A stretch of 32,238 nucleotides of DNA from Bacteroidota bacterium. Its GTDB lineage: Bacteria > Bacteroidota > Rhodothermia > Rhodothermales > Bin80. The notes under the pieces were generated by a model. It did no database searches. It was not told where the DNA came from and saw only the letters and a program-made list of their open reading frames with translations. Both the position numbers and the translations under genes were made by a program. Of this stretch, positions 1-8,099 are shown piece by piece; the first letter of the stretch is position 1; the number at the start of each line of letters is the position of its first letter. Where the stretch lies: contig JAPPNA010000032.1 in NCBI GenBank assembly GCA_028873925.1, forward strand, positions 1-32,238, given 5' to 3'.

Positions 1-1
1 G

Positions 2-67
2 CGCGAAATCTACCTGGCACTGGGACTGAATCCGGTCCCCCTCAACCCCGACATTGTCACCCTCTGA
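2..67 (+). CDS. C-terminal end of an unidentified protein (partial)
   Basis: An open frame runs from the window edge to a TGA at 65-67 and encodes 21 residues ending in NPVPLNPDIVTL. The residue composition looks protein-like, and no stop separates it from the edge. There is too little sequence to assign a family. The 174 bases after it (68-241) show no gene and form the space towards the end of a minus-strand pseudogene. Confidence 0.45.
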   Translation, partial: REIYLALGLNPVPLNPDIVTL

Positions 68-241
68 CCCGGATTCAGGTCAGAAAATTTGTAGTGACCA
101 AATAAGCCCTAAACTGCCTATTTACCCCCAAAAATGGGCCGAAAATGCCGAGAAATGTCAAAGATGGGTTAATGGATTGTCTGATGGTCAGCCTCCATGA
201 ATTGCATCTTGATGGGAGGTTTACCGTCCGGCGATCCCGGT

Positions 242-809
242 CTAACGGGGGACAGCTCCCGGCATTGGCTCTATGACCTGCGTTGTCACGCCGGATTTCG
301 TCAGGACTACCTGTGGCGTTCTGACTTTGAGATTCAGAGGACTGAACAACGTATCCTGTGACAGAATGAACGGGAACTGCGCCTGGCTCACACGGCGCAG
401 CACCAGCGTTTCGTAAATCCCCGCTTCCTCTCCCACTATGGGGTCAGCGTAAACGGCCAGAACAGGGTAGTCCTGCCATTTTGAGCCAGGCTGCTTTGAC
501 CATTCGCTGAGCAGTTTCACTTGATCGCCGGAACACCCCATCCCACCCAGCAGAATCACGATTGCAGAGTCGGGCATTGCCCAGTCAAGCTCTGACACCG
601 ACAACCTGGTCTCGGGAAAAACCAGTTGATCAATGGGCAGTTATTGCCCAAGCAAGGGAGATTGGACCAGCCATTTCCTGTATCTGTGGGGCTGCCCTCT
701 CTGGTGCAGGCGGGTACAGGAGAATCCGCGTGCCTGCCATCAATCCCAGCACGAGCACAAATGGGATTCCAAACCACAGGATGTGGCGAACATGTTTAGA
801 AAGATGCAT
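242..809 (-). pseudogene. Frameshifted membrane-anchored thioredoxin-like protein
   Basis: Two overlapping minus-strand frames together read as one protein. The N-terminal frame (ATG at 809) has a basic start MHLSKHVRH, one hydrophobic helix and a Pro-rich linker, then ends at TGA 632-630. The C-terminal frame is open from 640 down to 242 and holds a thioredoxin-like strand followed by a GMGCSGDQ turn at the position of an active-site loop. Only one Cys is left there, not CXXC. The frames must be joined by a shift between about 632 and 640. The layout (short cytoplasmic N-terminus, one helix, thioredoxin-like domain) matches the intact gene at 31632-32228, although that one has CIDC. It lies directly after the beta-propeller pseudogene on the same strand. 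The fold is inferred from the pattern only. A sequencing error is the alternative to true decay. Confidence 0.5.
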
Positions 810-1809
810 CTGAAGGCGGAATGAACTTATAACGGAGAAGCACAGGGTTGCCGACCCCGCCATCCGGCATCTGCTCGTTATCCCCATAGCCGTAAATGTA
901 CTCATCTGCCGCACCCACTGGGTCTATAGGAGACATAGTGCTGCGAGCCGCGAACGCCCCGATATTGCTCGCCACTACGAAGCCTAACCGCGTTCCGGGG
1001 GTAGCGGCCAATTGCTCGCGGGGGATCCAATACGCAACTAGGCGGGTCTGCCTGTCAATCTTGAAAATTCCAAAATTCATGGGGTACTCCATGACAGACT
1101 CCAGGAGCCCTGCCGAGCCTGCCCCGCCAGCCCCGCCAAGGAGATCCTCCGCCCGCTCAACATCCTCACCGGCACGGCATCTGCCCGCCCCGCAAATATT
1201 TAGTACGGCCCATCACCAAAGCACTCTATGGCTCGACCAGACATGCTTCCTGAACTGTTGCATAGTATGGGGTGCCGTGGAACCGGAATCCGGGTTGAAC
1301 CGATTTCATTGAGATCCATTGAGTAGGCCATCGTAGCATGCTTCCTAAGTGACATCAGGTTCGGTAGCACATGCAGCGTGTCGCCCGAAGCGCAGGCTCC
1401 TTTGGCACCCTGCTGCGGCACATGCACGGTCACGCATTCGGCTTCGGCAGTAAACATTACCATCTGCCCACTGATCCCCAGCGATAAGATGCGGTCCGGT
1501 GTGACAAATCGCGCATTGCGAATTTGCCCGCTCCCTTCGGGCAGGCAGGTGCCAGGATCAAGCGTTCGCTTGTGCCCCCGTCGGGGTTGAATACGAGCAA
1601 TCTGTTGCTCGCCCGATCGCTAACCAGGAATGTCCCCTCTGGCCCGACATCAACATACGTGAGCATTCCAATTATGATGCTCGGGTCCAGACGCACGGTG
1701 TCATCCAATGCGAACAGATCCCAAATGGTACCAGCGGTGCAGATACTCCCTCCTGTGCCCGGTCCACAGAGACCGAGCAGGCCGACACAAGCAGCAAGGG
1801 GCCCAGCAC
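796..1809 (-). pseudogene. 6-bladed beta-propeller lipoprotein, multiply frameshifted
   Basis: Coding sense passes through several minus-strand frames. A short lipoprotein-like start (GTG near 1809, LLLVSACS with lipobox Cys) leads to a frame change near 1715 and then a propeller blade containing TYVDVGPEGTFLVSDR. A second frame change lies near 1535, where the sense passes to TCLPEGSGQIRNARFVTPDR. A TAA follows at about 1200. A last open segment (about 1165-796) carries GIFKIDRQTRLVAYWIP and ends at 796. About 330 residues in total would fit the 6-bladed propeller (BF3164-like) lipoproteins common in Bacteroidota, which sit on the outer membrane or in the periplasm with unclear roles. At least three breaks make this a pseudogene. 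The overlap with the next gene's start (796-809) and the tight spacing to the Cys-rich ORF upstream suggest a former operon. Confidence 0.5.
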
Positions 1810-1840
1810 GCCCCGATTTCCACGGGGCGAACGCGATGCC

Positions 1841-2161
1841 TTAGCAGTGATAGCAGACATAACCCAATCTGGCACCTGGTTCACAGCAACCATAAGGACC
1901 TCGGCCGCAGGGCACACCCGGGTAACAGATACCCACGCAACCCGTCATGAGTCCATAACACGCCTTGCAAGCCGGGTTCCGATCAATGTCAAACATCAAC
2001 CCCGGAGCAGTGGTCGAGGCCATGATGTCCGCTGATGGGGAAGTGGGTGGCAAGATCGCGACAGCCACCATGATGGCAAAGAGAATCCCGGCCACGTCAA
2101 GCAGCAGGCATCCCTTCGTCGCGCCAGCACGGTTAAGGAGTGAGATACCAGCGTTCCGCAA
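1841..2161 (-). CDS. Small Cys-rich membrane or exported protein
   Basis: The 106-aa frame from TTG at 2161 has a hydrophobic segment (LLLDVAGILFAIMVAVAIL, about residues 20-38) and a C-terminal tail with nine Cys (CKACYGLMTGC, CCEPG, VCYHC). The same frame stays open upstream to TGA at 2286-2284 and encodes another hydrophobic stretch (APAVLFALAIIHL), but it has no normal start codon before the CRISPR array. The gene may therefore be truncated at its 5' end. It lies immediately upstream of the beta-propeller pseudogene. In Bacteroidota, small Cys-containing exported peptides (for example the NVEALA type) often precede 6-bladed propeller genes, so a similar pairing is plausible. No direct family match is claimed. 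Confidence 0.4.
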   Translation of the reverse strand: MRNAGISLLNRAGATKGCLLLDVAGILFAIMVAVAILPPTSPSADIMASTTAPGLMFDIDRNPACKACYGLMTGCVGICYPGVPCGRGPYGCCEPGARLGYVCYHC

Positions 2162-2295
2162 TTGAACTGTTCGTAAGTGAATAATGGCCAGCGCGAATAG
2201 TACGGCAGGCGCATTAAAAATCCAAAAAATACACGCCCGCCAAGAAAACCCGCATGGGCGCGGACTTGGCCGAATCTATGAGGTCACAAGGGGAT

Positions 2296-3251
2296 GTCGC
2301 AATCCCCTATTGAGCGGGGCAGGCCCTGACAGGCGGGTGTCAGGGGCCGGCGAGCTGCCGGTAAAAGAGGGGTCGCAATCCCCTATTGAGCGGGGCAGGC
2401 CCTGACAGCCCGGGAAAACACAATGGATCTGGATGGGGCCTTGGCGGAGTGTCGCAATCCCCTATTGAGCGGGGCAGGCCCTGACAGCTGTCCGCCAAGC
2501 GGGCCACACATGCGATCCACGTCCAGTCGCAATCCCCTATTGAGCGGGGCAGGCCCTGACAGCCCGTTCGTTCGCATCCGCATCTTTGGTCCGGGGTTTC
2601 TGTCGCAATCCCCTATTGAGCGGGGCAGGCCCTGACAGCCTGGACTGCTGGAGTTATCCCACCACAAAACTCTCAAATGTCGCAATCCCCTATTGAGCGG
2701 GGCAGGCCCTGACAGAAGGCATGGCGCGCCACATCTATTGGGAGCGGAAATAATGCGTCGCAATCCCCTATTGAGCGGGGCAGGCCCTGACAGCTGGAAC
2801 TCAGACACATCCTAGACGAAAACCCACGTGAGGTCGCAATCCCCTATTGAGCGGGGCAGGCCCTGACAGGCGCGAAAAAGCACCATATAGATAGGAGGAT
2901 TGCTGAACTGTCGCAATCCCCTATTGAGCGGGGCAGGCCCTGACAGGCGCAAATGAAAAATACAAAACAGCACTGGACCTGCGTATGTCGCAATCCCCTA
3001 TTGAGCGGGGCAGGCCCTGACAGACCCGAAATTCCCGCTACACTTCGTCCTGGAAATCAGGGTCGCAATCCCCTATTGAGCGGGGCAGGCCCTGACAGAT
3101 GTTCACTCCCTGCCGATACCCCTGTCCGAAACAAAGTGTCGCAATCCCCTATTGAGCGGGGCAGGCCCTGACAGGCTATGCGCATGGCGCGCAAGAGGCG
3201 ACCGGGCAGCCGATGTCGCAATCCCCTATTGAGCGGGGCAGGCCCTGACAG
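2296..3251 (-). CRISPR. CRISPR array, 13 repeats and 12 spacers
   Basis: Thirteen copies of a 37-bp repeat (plus strand begins GTCGCAATCCCC and ends GGCCCTGACAG) start at 2296, 2372, 2451, 2526, 2602, 2679, 2757, 2833, 2910, 2987, 3062, 3138 and 3215. I see no base difference between copies. Spacers are 38-42 bp and all different. Read on the minus strand the repeat ends in ATTGCGAC, like the ATTGAAAC-type 8-nt crRNA tag, so transcription is probably leftward with the leader on the high-coordinate side. A short CCCC/GGGG stem (loop of 8) can form in the repeat. The repeat and spacer lengths fit type III or some type I systems. No cas1, cas2 or effector gene is in the window. Confidence 0.98.
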
Positions 3252-3350
3252 GGCTGTTTTCAGTTACTTTCTCGCCATTCCATGTGGCTGAGCCGCATGA
3301 GATAAGCAGAATATAGTGAAGTCTTGGCCAAATTGATTCCATCATGCCAC
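3252..3350 (-). promoter_or_regulatory. Probable CRISPR leader
   Basis: This stretch borders the array on the side that is upstream if the repeat 3' end is ATTGCGAC. It is less GC-rich than the surroundings and, on the minus strand, contains a TATATT box about 55-60 bases before the first repeat. It carries no open frame of interest. The orientation is inferred from the repeat tag only, and repeat degeneration, which would help, is absent on both ends. Confidence 0.35.
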
Positions 3351-4152
3351 CCTTCGGGTCACCGGCAGCTCAACAGCGGCCCTGATCTAATGGCCAGCAC
3401 GCCTGGAACAGGCCAATTTTCCGCCGGACAGGCCAAAAGTCGCAATTCATCAGCCTTTTGGTTCGTAACCACTGGTCCGTAGCGGCGACCGGAACGTTAC
3501 GAATCGACGCTCGCGACGGACAGCGCAGGCAGCAGGGCTGTTGAGGAGGATGACAAGGAGTTGCAGATTCGTACATTCAGGCTGGAAGTGCTCAAAGTCG
3601 GTGCCTTGCTGGTACGTCATGGCCGCTATGTTACCTTCTATATCGCCCATACGGCGGTAGCGGCATGGGAACGCTTTTGGACCAACTTTGAACGGTTTCA
3701 CTGGCAGACGTTGCCCGACCTGTAACTTTTCTCGCCTCAGCTGAGGCGCAATCCGAGTTTGTGCGAACGACCGCGTACCCACGCGCGGGATTGGTGCGCA
3801 AATACGCTACATCCGGCACCGAAATCCAGTCGATTCCGGCTGCAAAACACCACAATTCCCCTCCCTTGCAGTCGCAAATGGCCCAATTTTCCGACTCGTT
3901 GCGGCCATCCTACCCCGGGGTGATCCAATGCCGCCTCGGAAGGTCAGGGCGATGCCGAGGTGAATAGAATGGGATTGAGGCCGCCACATGTGTGGCCAGG
4001 CCGGGTGGCCCGCATCAGGCGGTTCAAGTTCCACTAACCGGGTGGCCCGCAGCATCTGATTATGCGGACACCACCTGAGGCACGCCGGCTACTGCGTTAA
4101 GCGCAAACAGATCGCGCCCACCCAAAGAGCCACGCCAATAACCGGGGCAGAC
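3351..4152. other. About 800 bases without a recognisable gene
   Basis: Several minus-strand frames of 70-110 codons are open here (for example 3450-3782 and 3807-4055). They overlap one another, have no clear ribosome binding site and match no family I know. A 14-bp direct repeat, CCGGGTGGCCCGCA, occurs at 4001-4014 and 4038-4051. The stretch may be remnants of decayed genes, in line with the damage on both sides of it. Confidence 0.4.
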
Positions 4153-4374
4153 TCACTCAGTTGTTGGCCCGGATTGCGGAGCAGCCCTAGGCCTCGTGAT
4201 CAGGAGTTTCGCCTTTTGATTCGCGTCCCTAATCGGAATCCCCAACCTGTTTCGCACCTTCAATTCGACTCCAAACCGCTTCAGCTCTCTCTCCAATCTG
4301 GCCTGTTCCTCAACCAGTTTGTAGTCAATCTTCGGGTTGTGGCGGATGATCTGCTCTCGATCCTGTGCTTTCAT
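4153..4374 (-). CDS. Small charged protein downstream of the split protease
   Basis: A 73-aa frame starts at ATG 4374, one base after the TGA (4378-4376) of the protease C-terminal half. This is typical of translational coupling. The product is rich in Lys, Arg and Glu, with a predicted amphipathic helix (YKLVEEQARLERELKRFG, residues 18-35) followed by a segment LKVRNRLGIPIRDANQKAK. No signal peptide or membrane segment is visible. The family was not recognised. Its function is unknown, but its place suggests it was expressed together with the protease, perhaps as a partner or adaptor. Confidence 0.45.
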   Translation of the reverse strand: MKAQDREQIIRHNPKIDYKLVEEQARLERELKRFGVELKVRNRLGIPIRDANQKAKLLITRPRAAPQSGPTTE

Positions 4375-4375
4375 G

Positions 4376-5170
4376 TCAAGAAAATTCTCGGGAGTGGATA
4401 AAGATGCGAAGCCCTTGGCGCTTTACGTAATCGCGCAACAGCTCCAAATAGTCTGTGACCTTCCGGTGCAACTCTGCGGATGCCGCCAGACCCTTTACAG
4501 CGAGCTGCACCTCCTGCTTCAGTGCCTCCAAGTTAGTGCCACGGCCGTGGTGCCTCCAGCGCTTGCCGTCACTGAAGCAGGCAGCAATCGCGGTCGCTCG
4601 CCTATCCGTTTCCTGCTGATTCGGTTCGGCGGGTTCCAAATCCTTGAACATGTCTTGCGAGAGCCATTTTTCTACGAGCTCCTTGGACCACCGCGCTGAC
4701 TGCTCATGCAGGTACAACTCACCAGGGTTGAATCTGCTGACGGGTGCGAATTCAGCGGAAGTCATGGTTCCGGCAGCCGATTATTCATTGAGCCATCTGA
4801 ACTGGTTAAGATACGCCAGCGCCGGAACCAAATCGCCATATTCCTCAAAATGAGGATCAATCGGGCCGAGCATGGAGAAGGGGTCTTTCAGGATCCGATT
4901 GGCGCTTAAGGCAGAAATGGTCCCAGCTGACATGGCCTTGTCAGGCACGATCACGGACATTTCCGCGCCGGTGTAGCGGATCACAGAAACCATTCGCTCT
5001 ATCGTGCTGACTACACCTCCGGGCGTATCAAGGAATCTGCATACTTCCTTGAACAACGGCTGAGGCTGATGGTCGATCGCCCGGCTGAGCACTCCGTCCA
5101 CTCCCGATAAGAGCGGTTCCGTGATGGATACCACATTGGCATTCAGCAATGGGCTGATTTCAGAGGTCAA
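4376..5170 (-). pseudogene. SDH-family (ClpP/SppA-like) serine protease split by an in-frame TAA
   Basis: The N-terminal half (TTG at 5170, 129 codons) has DTPGG (residues 48-52), the nucleophile motif AMSAGT with Ser81, and LGPIDP (101-106). These are hallmarks of the serine dehydrogenase proteinase family (PF01972), a ClpP/crotonase-fold group. The reading frame stops at TAA 4783-4781 after FRWLNE and then continues without a shift through SAAGTMTSAEF into the expected C-terminal half, with KRWRHHGRG, LHRKVTDYLELLRDY and an FIHSREF end at 4376. Intact relatives have an ordinary residue at that point, so this is a single-codon nonsense change. Re-initiation at ATG 4765 could still make the C-terminal half. 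The gene lies 190 bases after a DUF6880-like gene on the same strand. The start is uncertain because a TGA stands immediately before the TTG. Confidence 0.75.
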
Positions 5171-5359
5171 TCAGTTCTGCGTAGCCTCTACGCACGAGTC
5201 GAACGGATTCATGGGCAACTAAATGTTCCGGGCCGGTATGCGCGAGACCTGACGACTCGTTGCGGTGGAAACCTTCAGCGGTTGGACTTACGGTGCAGTT
5301 CGGGGTCGATCACCCCTTTGGGCACCAGCCTTCTGTTCTGAACCCATTCGGCCTGCCGC

Positions 5360-6766
5360 TCATGTTCCTGATCGAACCAGCCCCCAGAAATGGTGATGCG
5401 GGAACACCCGCTTTCGCAGGTTCTTCTGGAATTGAGTATGCGGCGGAATCGTGCCCCAGTTATATACCTTCCCAGCCAAGTTCTGACACCGGATGAAATA
5501 GTCCGCCGCATCTTTGAAAACCGAATCGTATCCTATGCGCACCAGATTGGTGAGGAGCTTACGATACAGCAAGGTGGCAGCAAGGGGGTAACCGTTGCCA
5601 AATTCCTCAGCAAGGCTCGTTGCTATTCTGTCGGGAATCTCAGACACGTCTGCAGCTCGCCTGACTATCAGCCTGGCGGCCTTGCCCTTCAACCCCCACT
5701 CGATGAGAAAAACTGCGGCTCTGCCCAATGCGGCTTTTGATTGCACGAGCTCAATTGCACGCTGCTCAACGGCTGCTCGTTCTTCATCCGCATAGTGCCG
5801 CAATATGGCGCGGAGGACTTTAGGCTCCGGCGACTGCCTGAACCAGTCCCAAAGCGCCTTCTCCGCCTTGCGATGCTCACCCATGGCCTCAAGCACAGAC
5901 ACCCGGCTTTCCATCCATTTCACGCTCTTGGCCCCCTGTGATTGATGAACCGCAGCATCCAACACAGCAAGCGATTCCTCATACCTGCCCATATTAAGCA
6001 GCCGATCGGCAATTGACGCAGAGATATCAGGCTGATGGCGCTCCTCCGCACTGTACTGCTCAATAAAGCCATCCGCATCACCCCGCGTGTCTGCGATCAG
6101 GCAAACAGCTTTCCGTAGCGACTCAATAGACCGTCTGGCAGAATATTCCAGCTCGGGATCGCTGGTCAGCAAGTCTTCAACGCGCTTCCTTTCCTGCATA
6201 TACAGGGACTGAAGCCTACGCAGACCATCCCGCTCAAGCAGCGTTTCCAGTGACTCAATCACATCACGCATCCGCGAGGATGCCTCGTGGATGCCGGAGT
6301 CAAATACCGCCGATGCAATCTCTTCCGGTGTTGTATCGGCCAATTCTGACAGTTCGCCCAGGCCGAGTGCAGCTTGCCATGTTGCCGAGCTCACGGTTCC
6401 GTAAACGTCATATACCCGCTCGTCCAGCAGACCTTCAAGCGATGCAATCGTGAGCAGTAACTGAAACGCTCCATGCGGATAAGTTGAGATCAGCTGCTGC
6501 TGGGCCAATTCGCGATATGCTCCAAGCTCCCTTCCCAGCGCAAGAGTCTTTTTGGACGTGAGCTGGGATACCTGGCCCCGAATGGAGGTGAGTCTCTTCA
6601 GGATGCGCTTCGTGGCAATCTTCGGGTTCAAGGCCGCCTGAATCTCCATTCTGAGCTGCTTCTGAAGGACCGTGTTGCCATCGGATGCACTAAACAGCAG
6701 CTGTGCCAGTCTGGGACCGCCCAGTATTTCCAGGTTCTTCGCTTTAAGTGTTTTCTTTGAAGCCAT
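5360..6766 (-). CDS. DUF6880-like protein of unknown function
   Basis: This 468-aa protein starts MASKKTLKAKNLEILGGPRLAQLL at an ATG. It is entirely alpha-helical in appearance, has no signal peptide or membrane segment, and ends HHHFWGLV plus six residues. The N-terminal pattern (Lys-rich start, LNAKNLE-like helix, then R.EI....P...A..I.KRL..I) and the Phe-Trp-x-Leu-Val end resemble the DUF6880 family as I remember it. The middle contains TPR-like helical repeats (LLNMGRYEESLAVLDAA, about residues 256-272). The family has no established biochemical role to my knowledge. It stands upstream of the split serine protease and the small ORF on the same strand, and the three may form one transcript. 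The family call is moderate, but the coding status is strong. Confidence 0.7.
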   Translation of the reverse strand: MASKKTLKAKNLEILGGPRLAQLLFSASDGNTVLQKQLRMEIQAALNPKIATKRILKRLTSIRGQVSQLTSKKTLALGRELGAYRELAQQQLISTYPHGAFQLLLTIASLEGLLDERVYDVYGTVSSATWQAALGLGELSELADTTPEEIASAVFDSGIHEASSRMRDVIESLETLLERDGLRRLQSLYMQERKRVEDLLTSDPELEYSARRSIESLRKAVCLIADTRGDADGFIEQYSAEERHQPDISASIADRLLNMGRYEESLAVLDAAVHQSQGAKSVKWMESRVSVLEAMGEHRKAEKALWDWFRQSPEPKVLRAILRHYADEERAAVEQRAIELVQSKAALGRAAVFLIEWGLKGKAARLIVRRAADVSEIPDRIATSLAEEFGNGYPLAATLLYRKLLTNLVRIGYDSVFKDAADYFIRCQNLAGKVYNWGTIPPHTQFQKNLRKRVFPHHHFWGLVRSGT

Positions 6767-7622
6767 CCGTGCCTACCTCATGCTTTGCCCGGGCCAACGC
6801 TTTAATGCTCAAACTGTCGATCCGGTTTGTGCCTCTTGAGGAGCACCTTGAGTGCGGGTTGCCTGACGAAAGTCCGATCTGTGATGTGCCCCGACCGATG
6901 CCTGGAAAGAGTTTCCGTCGCCGACGTACGAGGTGCGTCACTGAGCTGGTCACTGACCCTCCGCAGCGGCTCAACAGGTGGACGCTACATGCCGCTGATC
7001 CAATCGGGGGCCTCAGCGTGCGTAGCCCATACAGGAGGTGAGCCAGTGGCAGCAGGCGGACACAGGAAGGGCCTTCAGAGATAACCGAAATATGGCGCGG
7101 CTGAGTGCAGACTGGGCCGATGCTGGCGGCACACTGCCGGTGTTGTCGATTTTCCGACATCAGCGAGCGAATTCCGTAATGCCCATCGGGCGGACAGTCC
7201 GGCGTAAAACGCCTGAAGGCGACTCTGGACCCATCTGATGGCTGGGACAGCTGCGGTTAGTTAGGGCAGGTTCGGATGCGCGGTCATCCTGCGGAACGTA
7301 TCCGGCCAGGGAAGGCGGAAGTGCAGGAGAAGATCCGAGGTTCCGGCAATAGCGCAAGCTGCATAAGCGGGCCCGGCTAATCCGGCCTGCCCGCACGACA
7401 ATAAAGGTGGCAGGCGTGGAGCCATTATTCTATACCTGAGCCGCCGGTGCCGGGTGGCCACTGGTGATATGGCAAATCCGTCTGTAAAACCCGCCACTCG
7501 GTCCCGGCGGGCATCCAGACAGCGCCTGTGCGAAGTGCAATAGCGAAAATCAGCAGGCATTTCTCAGTACTGGCTTAAGATTTTGATGCCTGCGGGCATT
7601 ATCTTGGGGTTTGGAAATATCC
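6767..7622. other. About 850 bases without a convincing gene
   Basis: The stretch separates the divergent DUF6880-like gene and bcp, so promoters for both should be here. Open frames of 60-140 codons exist on both strands (for example 6748-7041 plus and 7261-7560 minus), but they are Arg/Pro/Ser-rich, overlap each other and match nothing known. An imperfect hairpin at 7577-7605 lies just before bcp: an ATGCC/GGCAT inner stem with loop TGCG and an AAGAT/ATCTT outer stem. It could be a leader structure or a weak terminator. Confidence 0.4.
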
Positions 7623-8087
7623 ATGCTCATGATTCAGGAAGGGGACCGCGCACCGGACTTTGAAGGACGCAACCAAGATGGCGAGATCATCCGGCTCAGC
7701 GATTTCGCGGGCCAAAAACTCGCGCTCTATTTCTACCCCAAAGACAATACGCCCGGATGCACGAAACAGGCCTGCAACCTCCGGGATAATGTGGATGAGC
7801 TGGCGCAGGCGGGCTTTGCCGTGGTCGGGGTGTCGCCGGATTCCGTTGAGTCCCATGAGCGATTTGCCGCCAAATGTGCGCTCCCATTCCCGCTGATCGC
7901 GGACCCCGAAAAAATTATCTGCAATATTTACGGGGTCTGGGGCGAAAAGAAGATGTACGGCCGTACCTACTTCGGCATCAAAAGGACGACCTTCGTTATT
8001 GATGGTGCTGGCAGGATTGAGAAGGTGTTCCGGAAACCGAAGACGGCCTCGCACGCCGAGCAGATCCTTCAAGCAGCTGCCCGGTGA
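7623..8087 (+). CDS. bcp: Thiol peroxidase of the Bcp/PrxQ type
   Basis: A 154-aa cytoplasmic peroxiredoxin reduces hydroperoxides using thioredoxin. The peroxidatic Cys46 is in DNTPGCTKQAC and the resolving Cys51 follows five residues later, the classic Bcp spacing. FYPKDNTPG, GVSPDS and the C-terminal TTFVIDGAGRI strand are all in place, and the length is normal for the family. The frame is open from TTG 7611. I prefer ATG 7623 because it gives the usual N-terminus, with GGAA eight bases upstream. ATG 7629 is also possible. gatB follows after 12 bases, so the two are probably cotranscribed. Confidence 0.93.
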   Translation: MLMIQEGDRAPDFEGRNQDGEIIRLSDFAGQKLALYFYPKDNTPGCTKQACNLRDNVDELAQAGFAVVGVSPDSVESHERFAAKCALPFPLIADPEKIICNIYGVWGEKKMYGRTYFGIKRTTFVIDGAGRIEKVFRKPKTASHAEQILQAAAR

Positions 8088-8099
8088 GGCAGCCCGGCA

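Noticed and set aside
2383-3171. Open frames on both strands with a repeated RNPLLSGAGPD or LSGPAPLNRGLR peptide
   Set aside because: They are translations of the CRISPR repeats. The repeat is 37 bp, spacers vary, and there is no start signal.
5275-5511. Possible frameshift extending the DUF6880-like protein (WFDQEHERQAEW)
   Set aside because: The annotated frame already ends with Phe-Trp-x-Leu-Val, as expected for this family, so the stop is probably natural.
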